The notes: generated from the letters alone by a model not told the origin. A stretch of 64,000 nucleotides of DNA from Maribellus luteus (GCF_003576475.1 NZ_QWGR01000003.1:1-64000); one strand, 5' to 3'; numbered from the stretch's first letter, positions 28,159 to 36,752 are shown. Made by a program: numbers and translations.

Positions 28159-28166
28159 TAATTTTG
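28159..28166 (+). promoter_or_regulatory. -7 promoter element before the glsA-like gene
   Basis: A perfect Bacteroidota -7 motif (TAATTTTG) lies about 75 bp upstream of the start codon at 28241. No clear -33 TTTG is visible. The 371-bp gap 27870-28240 also holds the divergent mraZ promoter; I see no further gene in it. Confidence 0.4.
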
Positions 28167-28240
28167 TCCCCACAAAATCACAGGCCATTTTCTGAATTTT
28201 CACGAAATGGCTGCTTTAAAAATGCTGATTAAACAACACA

Positions 28241-29092
28241 ATGATGGCAGACAAAGCAAACAATACGCCGATTAAACCCATCAACATCAGAGAAGTATTC
28301 CGGGAGAAGAACGAACGCATCGCCCGATTGATTCCGGGATTTGGCTACGCTTATCTCAACCGGATCCTGCACATCGATTTCATCAATAATTTATTGCAGA
28401 AATACGGACAACTCAAAGGAATTGAGTTTGTAGACAAAGTAGTGGAAGAGTTCAATGTACGGGAGCATTTACACGGCACGGAAAACATCCCCACCGAAGG
28501 GAAGTTTATTTTCGCCAGCAACCATCCGTTGGGTGGATTTGATGGCATGTTGCTGATGAAAAACGTTGAAAAGAGACTCGGAGGTTTCAAGTTCCTCTCC
28601 AACGATATTTTACTGAATATCCCGCAACTTAGTCCCGTTTTTGTGCCGGTAAACAAACACGGCGGACATGCGCGGGAAGCAGCCAGGATGCTCGCAGGTG
28701 TTTATGAATCCGACGACCAGGTTTTAATCTTCCCCTCCGGGCTGGCATCCAGAAAAATAAAGGGAAAAATTGTGGACCTGGAATGGAAAAAGCATTTCAT
28801 AGCGAAGGCGATCAGACACAAACGGGACATTATTCCGGTATTTATCAGCGGCAGAAACACCAACCGCTTTTACCGGCTCGCCAAGCTCAGAAAGTTTTTA
28901 CGGATAAAGTGGAACCTGGAGATGTTCTTTCTCCCCGACGAAACGTACCGGCACCGAAATACCGATGTTCATTTACATTTCGGAAAACCAATCCCTTATT
29001 CAACCTTCAACTCAACAAAAAACCACAAAGAATGGGCAGAATGGGTTAAACAAGAGGTTTACAAATTACCGGCAACCAACAGCCGGCATTAA
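28241..29092 (+). CDS. glsA: PlsC-like acyltransferase, probable GlsA (glycine-lipid O-acyltransferase)
   Basis: This 283-residue protein (ATG at 28241, or 28244) has the acyltransferase H(x)4D motif in NHPLGGFD near residue 94 and the EGxx-like second motif region IFPSGLASR. No membrane segment is obvious. The gene after the next promoter is a GNAT-type hemolysin-like acyltransferase. In Bacteroides thetaiotaomicron the adjacent pair glsA/glsB makes N-acylglycine and diacylated glycine lipids, and this pair has the same domain combination. GlsA would attach the second acyl chain to the hydroxy group of the N-linked 3-hydroxy fatty acid. Assignment to glycine rather than another amino acid is inferred. 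Confidence 0.7.
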   Translation: MMADKANNTPIKPINIREVFREKNERIARLIPGFGYAYLNRILHIDFINNLLQKYGQLKGIEFVDKVVEEFNVREHLHGTENIPTEGKFIFASNHPLGGFDGMLLMKNVEKRLGGFKFLSNDILLNIPQLSPVFVPVNKHGGHAREAARMLAGVYESDDQVLIFPSGLASRKIKGKIVDLEWKKHFIAKAIRHKRDIIPVFISGRNTNRFYRLAKLRKFLRIKWNLEMFFLPDETYRHRNTDVHLHFGKPIPYSTFNSTKNHKEWAEWVKQEVYKLPATNSRH

Positions 29093-29111
29093 TTAATAAA
29101 AAGAAAATGTC

Positions 29112-29138
29112 TTGCTTCGACGGATTTTTTTAATTTTG
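29112..29138 (+). promoter_or_regulatory. Promoter of the glsB-like gene
   Basis: A TTG at 29112-29114 and a perfect -7 TAATTTTG at 29131-29138 are separated by 16 bp, about 90 bp upstream of the start codon at 29228. This suggests that glsB has its own promoter in the 135-bp gap after glsA. Confidence 0.5.
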
Positions 29139-29227
29139 TAATCCATTTTTCTAAAAGACCGTAAACAGTTTTGGATTGAATGAAGCTTCGTTCAGATGGG
29201 ATTAGAAAAAAACTAACAAAGTAACAG

Positions 29228-30187
29228 ATGAAGGAAATTATAGCACCTGTATCCAAGGAAGAGCTTATTGCGGAGCTCACGCCGGATAAACTTCTAAGGA
29301 AAACCAACAAGGGAGGAAATGAGATCTACGTTATAACCGCGCATGATTCTCCCGCAACCATGCAAGAATTAGGCCGGTTACGCGAGATAACTTTCAGGGA
29401 TGCAGGAGGAGGAACAGGAAAAGAAACCGACATCGACAATTACGACACACAGGAAAAACCATACAAACAGCTTTTGGTGTGGGACCCTGATGCCCAGGAG
29501 GTCTTAGGCGGCTATCGCTACATGATCTGTGCCGATGCTCCACGCAATGAAAAAGACGAAGTATTGATGGCAACATCCAGGGTATTTCATTTCTCCAAAG
29601 AATTCGTTGACAATTACCTCCCCCACACATTGGAGCTGGGGCGTTCTTTTGTTCAACCGGCTTACCAGTCAAGCAAAGCAGGCGCGAAAGCTCTGTTTGC
29701 GCTTGATAATCTTTGGGACGGACTTGGCGCACTCACTGTCGACCATCCGGAGATCAAATATTTCTTTGGAAAAATCACGATGTACGAGCACTTCCACAAC
29801 GAAGCACGCAACCTCATCCAGTATTTCTTTAAGAAATATTTCCGCGACAAGGAAAACCTGGTATATCCGAAAAAACCGGTGGAATTTGACATCGACATTC
29901 CGGCCATGCAAAAATTGTTCGTAGGCAATAATTACAACGAAGACTACAAGATACTGGTGCAAGGTGTTCGTCAGTTCGGGGAGAATATACCTCCGCTGGT
30001 AAATGCCTACATGAATTTGTCGCCATCGATGAAAACATTTGGCACCATTAAGAATGAGAAATTTGGAAACGTACTGGAGACAGGAATCATTGTTACCATA
30101 AAAGACATCTACGATGCCAAGGTAGACCGACACATTGAAACCTACATCAAAGACAAGGAAAACGACGAATTTCCCACACCAAAATAA
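29228..30187 (+). CDS. glsB: GNAT-type N-acyltransferase, probable GlsB (glycine-lipid synthesis)
   Basis: This 319-residue protein belongs to the hemolysin/OlsB-like acyltransferase group with a GNAT fold. It contains LGGYRYMICAD, the ELGRSFVQPAYQ acyl-binding region near 137 and LWDGLGALTVDHPEIKYFFGKIT. OlsB/GlsB enzymes transfer a 3-hydroxyacyl chain from acyl carrier protein to the amino group of an amino acid. The neighbouring PlsC-like gene supports a two-step aminolipid pathway. It is longer than OlsB (about 270), with a C-terminal extension. A NUDIX-fold regulator follows after 4 bp and is probably co-transcribed. Confidence 0.75.
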   Translation: MKEIIAPVSKEELIAELTPDKLLRKTNKGGNEIYVITAHDSPATMQELGRLREITFRDAGGGTGKETDIDNYDTQEKPYKQLLVWDPDAQEVLGGYRYMICADAPRNEKDEVLMATSRVFHFSKEFVDNYLPHTLELGRSFVQPAYQSSKAGAKALFALDNLWDGLGALTVDHPEIKYFFGKITMYEHFHNEARNLIQYFFKKYFRDKENLVYPKKPVEFDIDIPAMQKLFVGNNYNEDYKILVQGVRQFGENIPPLVNAYMNLSPSMKTFGTIKNEKFGNVLETGIIVTIKDIYDAKVDRHIETYIKDKENDEFPTPK

Positions 30188-30191
30188 CGAC

Positions 30192-30884
30192 ATGGATTTC
30201 TATCAGCAAGAACACCGAACGCTTGTAGCCGTTGACTCGATTATTTTCGGCTTTAATGAAAACGACTACGAATTGAAGCTCTTGCTTCTGAAAAGAAATT
30301 TTGAACCCGCCAAAGGAGAATGGTCGCTGATGGGAGGCTTTGTTACTCCCAACGAAAGCCTGGACGAAGCAGCTCTGCGGATTGTTCAGAAGCTCACCGG
30401 ACTGGAGAACGTTTATATGGAACAACTCTATGCCTTTGGTGATCCCCACCGCGATCCGGGGGGCAGAATTATTTCGGTGGCTTATTTCTCGCTGATCAAA
30501 ATAAACGAATACGACAAAGAGCTGGTAAAAAAGAACGGAGCATCCTGGATACCTTTATCCGAGTTGCCCATGTTGATTTTTGACCACAACGATATGGTTT
30601 CAATTGCGCTCAGAAAGCTGCGGATCCGCGCACGCACGCAACCTATCGGATTTGAATTACTACCAAAGAAATTCACCATCCCGCAACTGCAGCGCCTGTA
30701 CGAAGCCATCTACCAAAAACCGTTTGACAAACGTAACTTCCGACGCAAAGTACTGACCATGGGGTTGCTCGACAAGCTGGAAGAAAAGGAAAAGGAAACC
30801 TCCAAAAAAGGAGCTTTTTACTACCAGTTCAACACCGCCAAATACGAAGAATTACTTCGCAGGGGATTCAACTTCGAACTCTAG
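30192..30884 (+). CDS. NUDIX-fold transcriptional regulator (NrtR/AraR-like) with degenerate NUDIX box
   Basis: The ATG at 30192 (MDFYQQEHRTLVAVD) gives 230 residues; a longer frame from 30135 runs into glsB. Residues 1-145 form a NUDIX fold (LLLKRNFEPAKGEWSLMGGFV). The NUDIX box reads GGFVTPNESLDEAALRIVQK and then LTGL: the RE-xx-EE-xG core has become R-I-V-Q-K-L, so the metal-binding glutamates are missing and hydrolysis is unlikely. The C-terminal part (FTIPQLQRLYEAIYQKPFDKRNFRRK) is a winged helix like that of NrtR and the Bacteroides arabinose regulator AraR. It probably binds a nucleotide or sugar effector and DNA; the target is unknown. Confidence 0.8.
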   Translation: MDFYQQEHRTLVAVDSIIFGFNENDYELKLLLLKRNFEPAKGEWSLMGGFVTPNESLDEAALRIVQKLTGLENVYMEQLYAFGDPHRDPGGRIISVAYFSLIKINEYDKELVKKNGASWIPLSELPMLIFDHNDMVSIALRKLRIRARTQPIGFELLPKKFTIPQLQRLYEAIYQKPFDKRNFRRKVLTMGLLDKLEEKEKETSKKGAFYYQFNTAKYEELLRRGFNFEL

Positions 30885-30921
30885 AAAATTCAACAAGAAA
30901 ATATTGAAAGAGCAGACTTTA

Positions 30922-32820
30922 TTAATAAGCCCGCTCGTCTTTCCCTTCCACAAAATTGATAAACGAACTGTTTACCACCCGGTTTCCGCCCGGAGTCGGG
31001 TAATTTCCTGAGAAATACCAGTCACCCAAATCGTTCGGACATGCTTTGTGCAGATTCTCCAGCGATTGATATACAATCTCTACCTCTGCTTTGCAATCTT
31101 CAGGTTTCAGCAGTTCCGCAATTTTGGCCGAGATTTCTTCGGGAGTGAACGGTTTGTAAATTTCACGCACGTAATTCACCATTTCTTCTTTTGGCAAATT
31201 CTCCTGCTCTTTACATTTTTTGTAAACGTCCTGAATCAGTCCTTCTTTACCATGATCTTTCAGCAACTCTATAGCAGCATTAAAAGCAATGAACTTGTCC
31301 AGGCGGGCCATGTCGATTCCATAGCAATCGGGGTAACGAATTTGCGGTGCCGACGAAACTACAATGATCTTCTTCGGATGCAGACGGTCCAGAATTTTCA
31401 GGATACTGTTTTTCAACGTAGTTCCCCGAACAATTGAGTCATCAATAATCACCAGCGTATCCACATCGTTTTTGATGATACCGTAAGTAACATCGTAAAC
31501 GTGCGCCACCAGGTCGTCACGGCTGGCATCATCGGCAATAAAAGTCCGAAGTTTTACGTCTTTGATGGCAATTTTTTCCACCCGCGGCTCAAAGGAAAGA
31601 ATCCGCTTAATATCTTTATCGCTTAGCGAACCGTTCTTTTTCTGAATCTGATCAATCTTCCAGTCAACCAGGTAATCCCGAACTCCCTGCACCATACCGT
31701 AAAAAGCAGTTTCTGCGGTATTGGGAATATAGGAGAACACGGTATTCTCAAAATCGTAATTCACTGCCTTCAGCACCGTCGGTGTCAGCAAATGGCCCAA
31801 TTCCTTGCGCTCCTGGTAAATGCTTTTGTCGCTACCTCGCGAGAAATAAATCCGCTCAAACGAACAGGATTTCCGTTTGTGCGGCACCCTGATCATGTCG
31901 CGACGAACTTCGCCATTGTTTTTAATGACCAAAGCTTCGCCGGGTGCAATTTCGTTTACCTCGTTGGCATGAACGTTCATTACGGTTTGAATCACCGGAC
32001 GTTCAGATGCGACCACCACAATTTCATCATCGCAATAATAATGCGCCGGTCTGATTCCCCAGGGATCGCGAACCACAAATGCATCGCCGTGTCCAACCAA
32101 ACCGGCCATGGCATAACCACCGTCCCAGTCTTTGGAGGCACGCTCCAGAATATTCTGAATATCGAGGTTCTTCTCAATAAGCGGCGAAATTTCAGAATTG
32201 GAATATCCTTCGTTTTTATATTTTCTGAAAAGCAACTGATTTTCTTCGTCAAGGAAGTGCCCTACTTTTTCGAGCGCAGTTACTGTATCTGTATATGCTT
32301 TCGGATGTTGCCCCAAGTCAACAAGTACATTAAACAACTCGTCGGTATTGGTCAGATTGAAGTTTCCGGCAAGCACCAAATTTCTTGATTTCCAGTTATT
32401 TTGACGCATAACCGGATGCGCAAACTCGATGCTGTTACGGCCAAAAGTTCCGTAACGCAAATGTCCTAAATAAAGTGATCCGGCAAAGGGATAATTTAGT
32501 GCAGCCCATTCCGGATCATTTATATCAGCATCGTGTCGTTTAGCTTTCTTCAATGGTTTGTTTACCTTCTCGAAGATATCCTTAATCGGATTTTGCTCCA
32601 CCGATCTTACCCGGCTGATATAAGGATAGCCCGGCGCCATCTCACTTTTCACACAAACCAGCCCGGCACCGTCCTGCCCCCGGTTATGTTGTTTCTCCAT
32701 AAGAAGATACAGCTTGTTCAGACCGTACTTCCAGGTTCCGTACTTTTTGTGATAATACGACAGTGGTTTTAACAGACGAATCAATGCAATACCACACTCG
32801 TGCTTAATCTGATCACTCAT
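30922..32820 (-). CDS. purF: Amidophosphoribosyltransferase-like protein (long PurF form)
   Basis: This 632-residue protein has an N-terminal glutamine amidotransferase domain with the nucleophile Cys9 (KHECGIALI) after a short leader that could be removed to expose it. It then has HNRGQDGAGL and LGHLRYGT. The phosphoribosyltransferase domain carries the PRPP loop VIIDDSIVRGTTLKNS. PurF makes phosphoribosylamine, the first step of purine synthesis. It is about 130 residues longer than E. coli PurF, with insertions in both domains and a C-terminal extension. Some Bacteroidota carry both a short and a long form, so this may be a paralogue. It overlaps the upstream SPOR gene by four bases. Confidence 0.85.
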   Translation of the reverse strand: MSDQIKHECGIALIRLLKPLSYYHKKYGTWKYGLNKLYLLMEKQHNRGQDGAGLVCVKSEMAPGYPYISRVRSVEQNPIKDIFEKVNKPLKKAKRHDADINDPEWAALNYPFAGSLYLGHLRYGTFGRNSIEFAHPVMRQNNWKSRNLVLAGNFNLTNTDELFNVLVDLGQHPKAYTDTVTALEKVGHFLDEENQLLFRKYKNEGYSNSEISPLIEKNLDIQNILERASKDWDGGYAMAGLVGHGDAFVVRDPWGIRPAHYYCDDEIVVVASERPVIQTVMNVHANEVNEIAPGEALVIKNNGEVRRDMIRVPHKRKSCSFERIYFSRGSDKSIYQERKELGHLLTPTVLKAVNYDFENTVFSYIPNTAETAFYGMVQGVRDYLVDWKIDQIQKKNGSLSDKDIKRILSFEPRVEKIAIKDVKLRTFIADDASRDDLVAHVYDVTYGIIKNDVDTLVIIDDSIVRGTTLKNSILKILDRLHPKKIIVVSSAPQIRYPDCYGIDMARLDKFIAFNAAIELLKDHGKEGLIQDVYKKCKEQENLPKEEMVNYVREIYKPFTPEEISAKIAELLKPEDCKAEVEIVYQSLENLHKACPNDLGDWYFSGNYPTPGGNRVVNSSFINFVEGKDERAY

Positions 32821-33278
32821 TTTGAATTCGGTTTCAGCAATGGAAAATTAATTACATCCGGAACAACAAAGGCGGTTGGATATTCCTTTTGGATCTTCTT
32901 ATACAACTTCCAGGCTTCGTTCTTGGTCCTGAAATCGCCGACTCGTACCCGAAAATTCGGAGCCACAAACTTAATGTGCACCGCATATTCCGGATATTCA
33001 GACAAAAAATCTACTTTGGTTTTCAGCGCTTGTTCTTTTGCGTCCATTTTTGAGCTGAAGAAAATCTCCACCCTAAATCCATCCATTCCCTCTTTTTCGT
33101 GGTTCTTTTCAATATGCCAATCCAGCATTTTGTCCAAAACAGGATCGCGCTCTACCTGCAGTCTGTCGAAAATGGTAACACTGGCTGAATCCGGCACCGC
33201 ATTCACCCCCACAAAATCCTGAGCACAAGCAAACTGCGCGACAAAGAAAACAGCCAAAAAGAGAACTAGAATCCTCAT
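32817..33278 (-). CDS. Secreted SPOR-domain protein
   Basis: This 153-residue protein has a signal peptide (VLFLAVFFVAQFACA before Q) and a C-terminal SPOR domain at about 65-145 (GFRVEIFFSSKMDAKEQALK, FVAPNFRVRVGDFRTKNEAW). SPOR domains bind peptidoglycan stripped of stem peptides at division sites. The mature protein is little more than this domain, so it may act as an adaptor. It is translationally coupled to the downstream purF-like gene, a pairing that may reflect shared transcription rather than function. Confidence 0.85.
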   Translation of the reverse strand: MRILVLFLAVFFVAQFACAQDFVGVNAVPDSASVTIFDRLQVERDPVLDKMLDWHIEKNHEKEGMDGFRVEIFFSSKMDAKEQALKTKVDFLSEYPEYAVHIKFVAPNFRVRVGDFRTKNEAWKLYKKIQKEYPTAFVVPDVINFPLLKPNSK

Positions 33279-33298
33279 TATTCCTTCAATTGAGTGTG

Positions 33299-33328
33299 CA
33301 AATATAATTCAAAAACATATAAAACAAG
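33299..33328 (-). promoter_or_regulatory. Promoter of the SPOR-purF operon
   Basis: Minus strand: CTTG at 33328-33325, then 18 bp, then a perfect TATATTTG (-7) at 33306-33299. The start codon lies 20 bp further on, so the leader would be about 14 nt. This is the closest match in the window to the Bacteroidota -33/-7 consensus. Confidence 0.6.
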
Positions 33329-33516
33329 AACGCAACAAAGATCAACACATTGCCTTAATCTAATGGTAATGTCAACCGCCGGAAACCCAATGAACACACG
33401 ATTACTTTACCGTCAATTAAAATTAAACGTTTTCGCCAACTTACCAAAACCTGCTCATTACCAAGGCAGGGTCTTGTAAAAATCGGCAGACACACGATTC
33501 ATTCACAAATAAAAAA

Positions 33517-33524
33517 TAACTTTG
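33517..33524 (+). promoter_or_regulatory. -7 promoter element before miaB
   Basis: A perfect TAACTTTG lies 10 bp upstream of the miaB ATG. If used, the transcript would have almost no leader. A -33 element is not clear. Confidence 0.45.
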
Positions 33525-33534
33525 CGCCCGCATC

Positions 33535-34866
33535 ATGGAAGAAAGAAAATTATTTATTGAAACGTATGGCTGCCAGATGAATGTGGCAGACAGCGAAGTA
33601 GTAGCCGCCATACTACAGGAAAAACAATACACTCTGGTGGAATCGGCCGAAGAAGCTGATACAATTTTTTTAAACACCTGCTCGGTACGCGACAATGCCG
33701 AACAACGTATCTGGGGAAGACTGGCACATTACAAAAGCCTCAAAAAGAAGAAAAAAAACCTGGTTGTAGGGGTTTTGGGCTGTATGGCCGAAAGAGTTGG
33801 CAACGAGTTTATTGAAAAGGAAGCGGCTGATTTGGTCGCCGGTCCCGATGCTTACCGCGATCTTCCGTATTTAATTGATAAAGTTAACGACGGGCAAACA
33901 GCGGTAAACGTAGAGCTTTCCACCATTGAAACCTACGACAAAATTACCCCTGTTCGGATTGGCGACAAGGCCATTTCGGGTTTTGTAAGCATCATGCGCG
34001 GATGCAATAATTTCTGCACATACTGCATTGTTCCCTACACCAGGGGGCGGGAACGAAGCCGTGACCCACAGGACATTTTAAACGAAGTACGTGATTTATC
34101 CGAAAAGAACTACAAAGAAGTAACCCTGCTCGGGCAAAATGTAAATTCGTACATGTGGCTGCCCGAAGGAGAACGCAAACCTGTAAAATTCTGGGACTTG
34201 CTCGACATGGTAGCACAGGTGGATCCCAACATGCGTATCCGTTTCACCACCTCACACCCGAAAGACATGTCGGACAAGGTGTTGCGAACCATGGCAAAAC
34301 ACGACAACCTTTGCAAACACATTCATTTGCCGGTACAATCGGGCAGCTCGAATGTATTAAAAACCATGAACCGCAAATACGACCGGGAGTGGTACCTGGG
34401 ACGCATTCAGGCAATACGTGAGATTCTTCCGGAATGCGGTGTTACCACCGACCTTTTTACCGGGTTCTGCGGAGAAACAGAAGAAGACCACCTGGAAACA
34501 CTTTCGTTGATGAAAGAGGTTCGTTTTGACAGTGCTTTCATGTTTAAATATTCGGAACGCCCGGGAACCTATGCAGCAAAACGCCTTGACGATGATGTGC
34601 CGGAGGATGTAAAAACACGCCGGCTGAACGAGGTGATCGCTTTGCAAAATCAAACATCGATCGAAAACAACCGGGCCGACATTGGTAAAACGGTGGAAGT
34701 ACTGGTGGAAGGAACGTCAAAAAAATCGGACGAAATGCTGTTTGGCCGGACTTCGCAAAACAAAGTAGCGGTATTTCCCAGGTACAATTATAAAAAAGGC
34801 GACCTGGTAAAAATTATCGTGAACGATTGTACACAAACTACGTTAATTGGAGATATATCAAAATAA
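33535..34866 (+). CDS. miaB: tRNA-2-methylthio-N6-dimethylallyladenosine synthase MiaB
   Basis: This 443-residue radical SAM methylthiotransferase has three domains in order: UPF0004 (TYGCQMNVADSE, FLNTCSVRDNAEQR, VGVLGCMAERVG with three cluster cysteines), a radical SAM domain with CxxxCxxC in MRGCNNFCTYCIVPYTRG, and a C-terminal TRAM RNA-binding domain. It adds a 2-methylthio group to i6A37 of tRNAs that read UNN codons. The next gene starts 4 bp after its stop, so the two are co-transcribed. Confidence 0.97.
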   Translation: MEERKLFIETYGCQMNVADSEVVAAILQEKQYTLVESAEEADTIFLNTCSVRDNAEQRIWGRLAHYKSLKKKKKNLVVGVLGCMAERVGNEFIEKEAADLVAGPDAYRDLPYLIDKVNDGQTAVNVELSTIETYDKITPVRIGDKAISGFVSIMRGCNNFCTYCIVPYTRGRERSRDPQDILNEVRDLSEKNYKEVTLLGQNVNSYMWLPEGERKPVKFWDLLDMVAQVDPNMRIRFTTSHPKDMSDKVLRTMAKHDNLCKHIHLPVQSGSSNVLKTMNRKYDREWYLGRIQAIREILPECGVTTDLFTGFCGETEEDHLETLSLMKEVRFDSAFMFKYSERPGTYAAKRLDDDVPEDVKTRRLNEVIALQNQTSIENNRADIGKTVEVLVEGTSKKSDEMLFGRTSQNKVAVFPRYNYKKGDLVKIIVNDCTQTTLIGDISK

Positions 34867-34870
34867 GACC

Positions 34871-35224
34871 ATGGGGAAATTAGTAGATGAATTCAATGCC
34901 TACCGGGCAAAAATGAACGAAAAAATTCTGGCTTCGGACAATAAAGTAATGAAGCGCATTTACAGCCTCGACACACTGACTTACCAGGAAGGCGCTTTAA
35001 GTACAAAAGTAAAGGAAATGCTCGGACTGGCGACTTCGATGGTGCTGCGTTGCGACGACTGCGTTAAATACCACCTGGAGAAATGCTACGAGCAGGGAGT
35101 TACCACCGAAGAGATTTTTGAGCTGTTCGGAGTTGCCAATTTGGTAGGCGGAACCATTGTCATTCCTCACACCCGGAGAGCCGTTGAATACTGGGAAGAA
35201 CTGAATAATTCCCCCCTCAATTGA
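34871..35224 (+). CDS. Carboxymuconolactone decarboxylase/AhpD-like CxxC protein
   Basis: The ATG at 34871 (MGKLVDEFNAYR) gives 117 residues. The protein is all-helical with the AhpD-type redox motif C-D-D-C followed by VKYHLEKCYEQG, near residues 60-75, and FGVANLVGGTIVIPHTRRA. AhpD-like proteins act as thiol reductases or alkylhydroperoxide partners. The gene follows miaB by 4 bp. No peroxiredoxin gene is adjacent, so the substrate is unknown. Confidence 0.88.
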   Translation: MGKLVDEFNAYRAKMNEKILASDNKVMKRIYSLDTLTYQEGALSTKVKEMLGLATSMVLRCDDCVKYHLEKCYEQGVTTEEIFELFGVANLVGGTIVIPHTRRAVEYWEELNNSPLN

Positions 35225-35272
35225 GCCTTTTTCGATTTCAATTGTTATTATTACATCTTAAAATTTTCGACT

Positions 35273-35596
35273 ATGGGCAAACTGTTTGCTATAACTTCAT
35301 CGGGTAAAACCGAAAAATCGTTTTTGGATCTACGTTTTGGAAAATGTCTCAACGTTGTCATTTTTGATCCTGAAAAAAATACTTTTTCCATTCAGGAAAA
35401 TCCTTGTCTGGATGCAGAACATACGGGTGTTAAACTCGTAGAATACCTGAAAGAACAGGGAGTAACAACCATTATCACAGGAGAAGTTGGCCCAATGGTC
35501 AGTCAGAAGCTGGAAAACGAAAAAATTCAGTTGGTTCTTCTGCCCGAAGAGCGCATCAAGATTGAAGAAGTGATGGACCGCATCACTGGGAAATAG
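35273..35596 (+). CDS. NifX/NifB-domain (dinitrogenase iron-molybdenum cofactor family) protein
   Basis: This 107-residue protein resembles the small PF02579 family: GKTEKSFLDLRFGKCLNVVIFD at the start and a Rossmann-like second half (EYLKEQGVTTIITGEVGPMVSQKL). Members bind Fe-S or Fe-Mo cofactor precursors, but many occur outside nitrogenase clusters with unknown roles. No nif gene is in this window. It is the third gene after miaB, and its 3' end overlaps the convergent 35583-36116 gene by 14 bp. Confidence 0.8.
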   Translation: MGKLFAITSSGKTEKSFLDLRFGKCLNVVIFDPEKNTFSIQENPCLDAEHTGVKLVEYLKEQGVTTIITGEVGPMVSQKLENEKIQLVLLPEERIKIEEVMDRITGK

Positions 35597-36116
35597 GCAG
35601 ATAGAGTTCTTTATTCAGAAAAGGAATAAGGGCCAGCTGCACAGCCTGGCGGTACAATTGCGTACGGTCTATTTTATCACCGGTCAGTAATCCTACAGCA
35701 CCCGATTTTTGCTTCGAATTGTGTTGTTTAAAAACCATGTCGTTGGCAATGCCCAGTTCGTAGCCGTTATCAATCAGAACAGCAACTTTGGGAGGCAGTA
35801 AAAAACTGGTCGTTCGCGATTCGCCCTTTTGCGATCCGTCGGAAATAACCACCCACGCAAAGGCTACCAAACCTTCTTTCTCGCGGTGCAACCCGCCTTC
35901 AATCCCAATCCAAAAGTCGGCTTCGGGAAAAAGCTTTCGGGCATTGGCAACCCGGTTTCGGGCACCGTCCAGTGTTTCTTCGTCGCTCATTGGTTGATCC
36001 GAAACACCGGATTCTACCGAAACACCCGTCACAGTTACAGGATCAAAAAAGGCCCCGAAGCCTTCGGATGCGGCATTGATCTTTACAGGATTTTGGGATG
36101 CAACAATGATTTTCAT
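35583..36116 (-). CDS. yjjX: Non-canonical purine NTP phosphatase, YjjX/DUF84 family
   Basis: This 177-residue protein has the DUF84 pattern: IIVASQNPVKINAASEGF at the N-terminus, SGVSDQPMSDEETLDGARNRV, FWIGIEGGLH and the GAVGLLTGDKIDRTQLYRQAV motif near the C-terminus. Family members hydrolyse inosine and xanthosine triphosphates and so sanitise the nucleotide pool. It is transcribed against the miaB group and converges with the NifX-like gene with a small overlap. Confidence 0.88.
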   Translation of the reverse strand: MKIIVASQNPVKINAASEGFGAFFDPVTVTGVSVESGVSDQPMSDEETLDGARNRVANARKLFPEADFWIGIEGGLHREKEGLVAFAWVVISDGSQKGESRTTSFLLPPKVAVLIDNGYELGIANDMVFKQHNSKQKSGAVGLLTGDKIDRTQLYRQAVQLALIPFLNKELYLPISQ

Positions 36117-36269
36117 GAATATTTTTCAGTAAAAAAATGAATAATTCGGAAAACAAAAAAACAATCCAGGAGAAGTCGCAAAGAAAGTGGAAAGAAATCG
36201 CGTTTCATGACTTGTCTCTTGTTTGAATTGGCGAGGAATAGCTATTTTAGATCATCAAAACTAAAAACT

Positions 36270-36716
36270 ATGAAAGTAAGACTGGCAACCATCGACGACC
36301 ATGAAAGGCTGGTAGAATTTCAACTGGCTATGGCCCACGAAACGGAAGGAATTGAGCTTCAACTGTCAAAGGTAGAGCAAGGCGTGGAAGCTGTTTTGAG
36401 AGACTCCAAAAAGGGAAGTTATTTTGTCACCGAGATCAATGGAGAAGTAGTGGCTTCGCTGCTCACCACTTTTGAATGGAGCGACTGGCGCAATGGCACT
36501 ATTATGTGGATTCAATCGGTGTATGTAATGCCACGCTACAGACGAAGAGGTGTTTACCGGAGCATGTATGCGCACATAAAAAGCATGGTATTGAGTTCGG
36601 ACGAATGGCATGGCATACGACTTTATGCCGACAAGTCGAATCACTCGGCTCACCGTACCTACGAAAACCTGGGGATGAACCAGGATCATTATATTACTTT
36701 TGAGTGGCTGAAATAA
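36270..36716 (+). CDS. GNAT-family N-acetyltransferase
   Basis: The ATG at 36270 (MKVRLATIDDHERLVEF) gives 148 residues; an upstream frame start at 36207 is not supported by the family pattern. The acetyl-CoA loop is V-M-P-R-Y-R-R-R-G-V-Y near residues 87-97, and GIRLYADKSNHSAHRTYENLGM is typical of the C-terminal beta5-alpha4 region. The acceptor cannot be inferred. The AlbA-type gene follows after about 36 bp. Confidence 0.9.
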   Translation: MKVRLATIDDHERLVEFQLAMAHETEGIELQLSKVEQGVEAVLRDSKKGSYFVTEINGEVVASLLTTFEWSDWRNGTIMWIQSVYVMPRYRRRGVYRSMYAHIKSMVLSSDEWHGIRLYADKSNHSAHRTYENLGMNQDHYITFEWLK

Positions 36717-36752
36717 ACCAATCGGGCCACATAGTTGTTGGGAGTTGGCAAG

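Noticed and set aside
27982-28203. Minus-strand 73-codon frame upstream of mraZ
   Set aside because: It lies in the promoter region between mraZ and the glsA-like gene, has unusual composition and no recognisable features.
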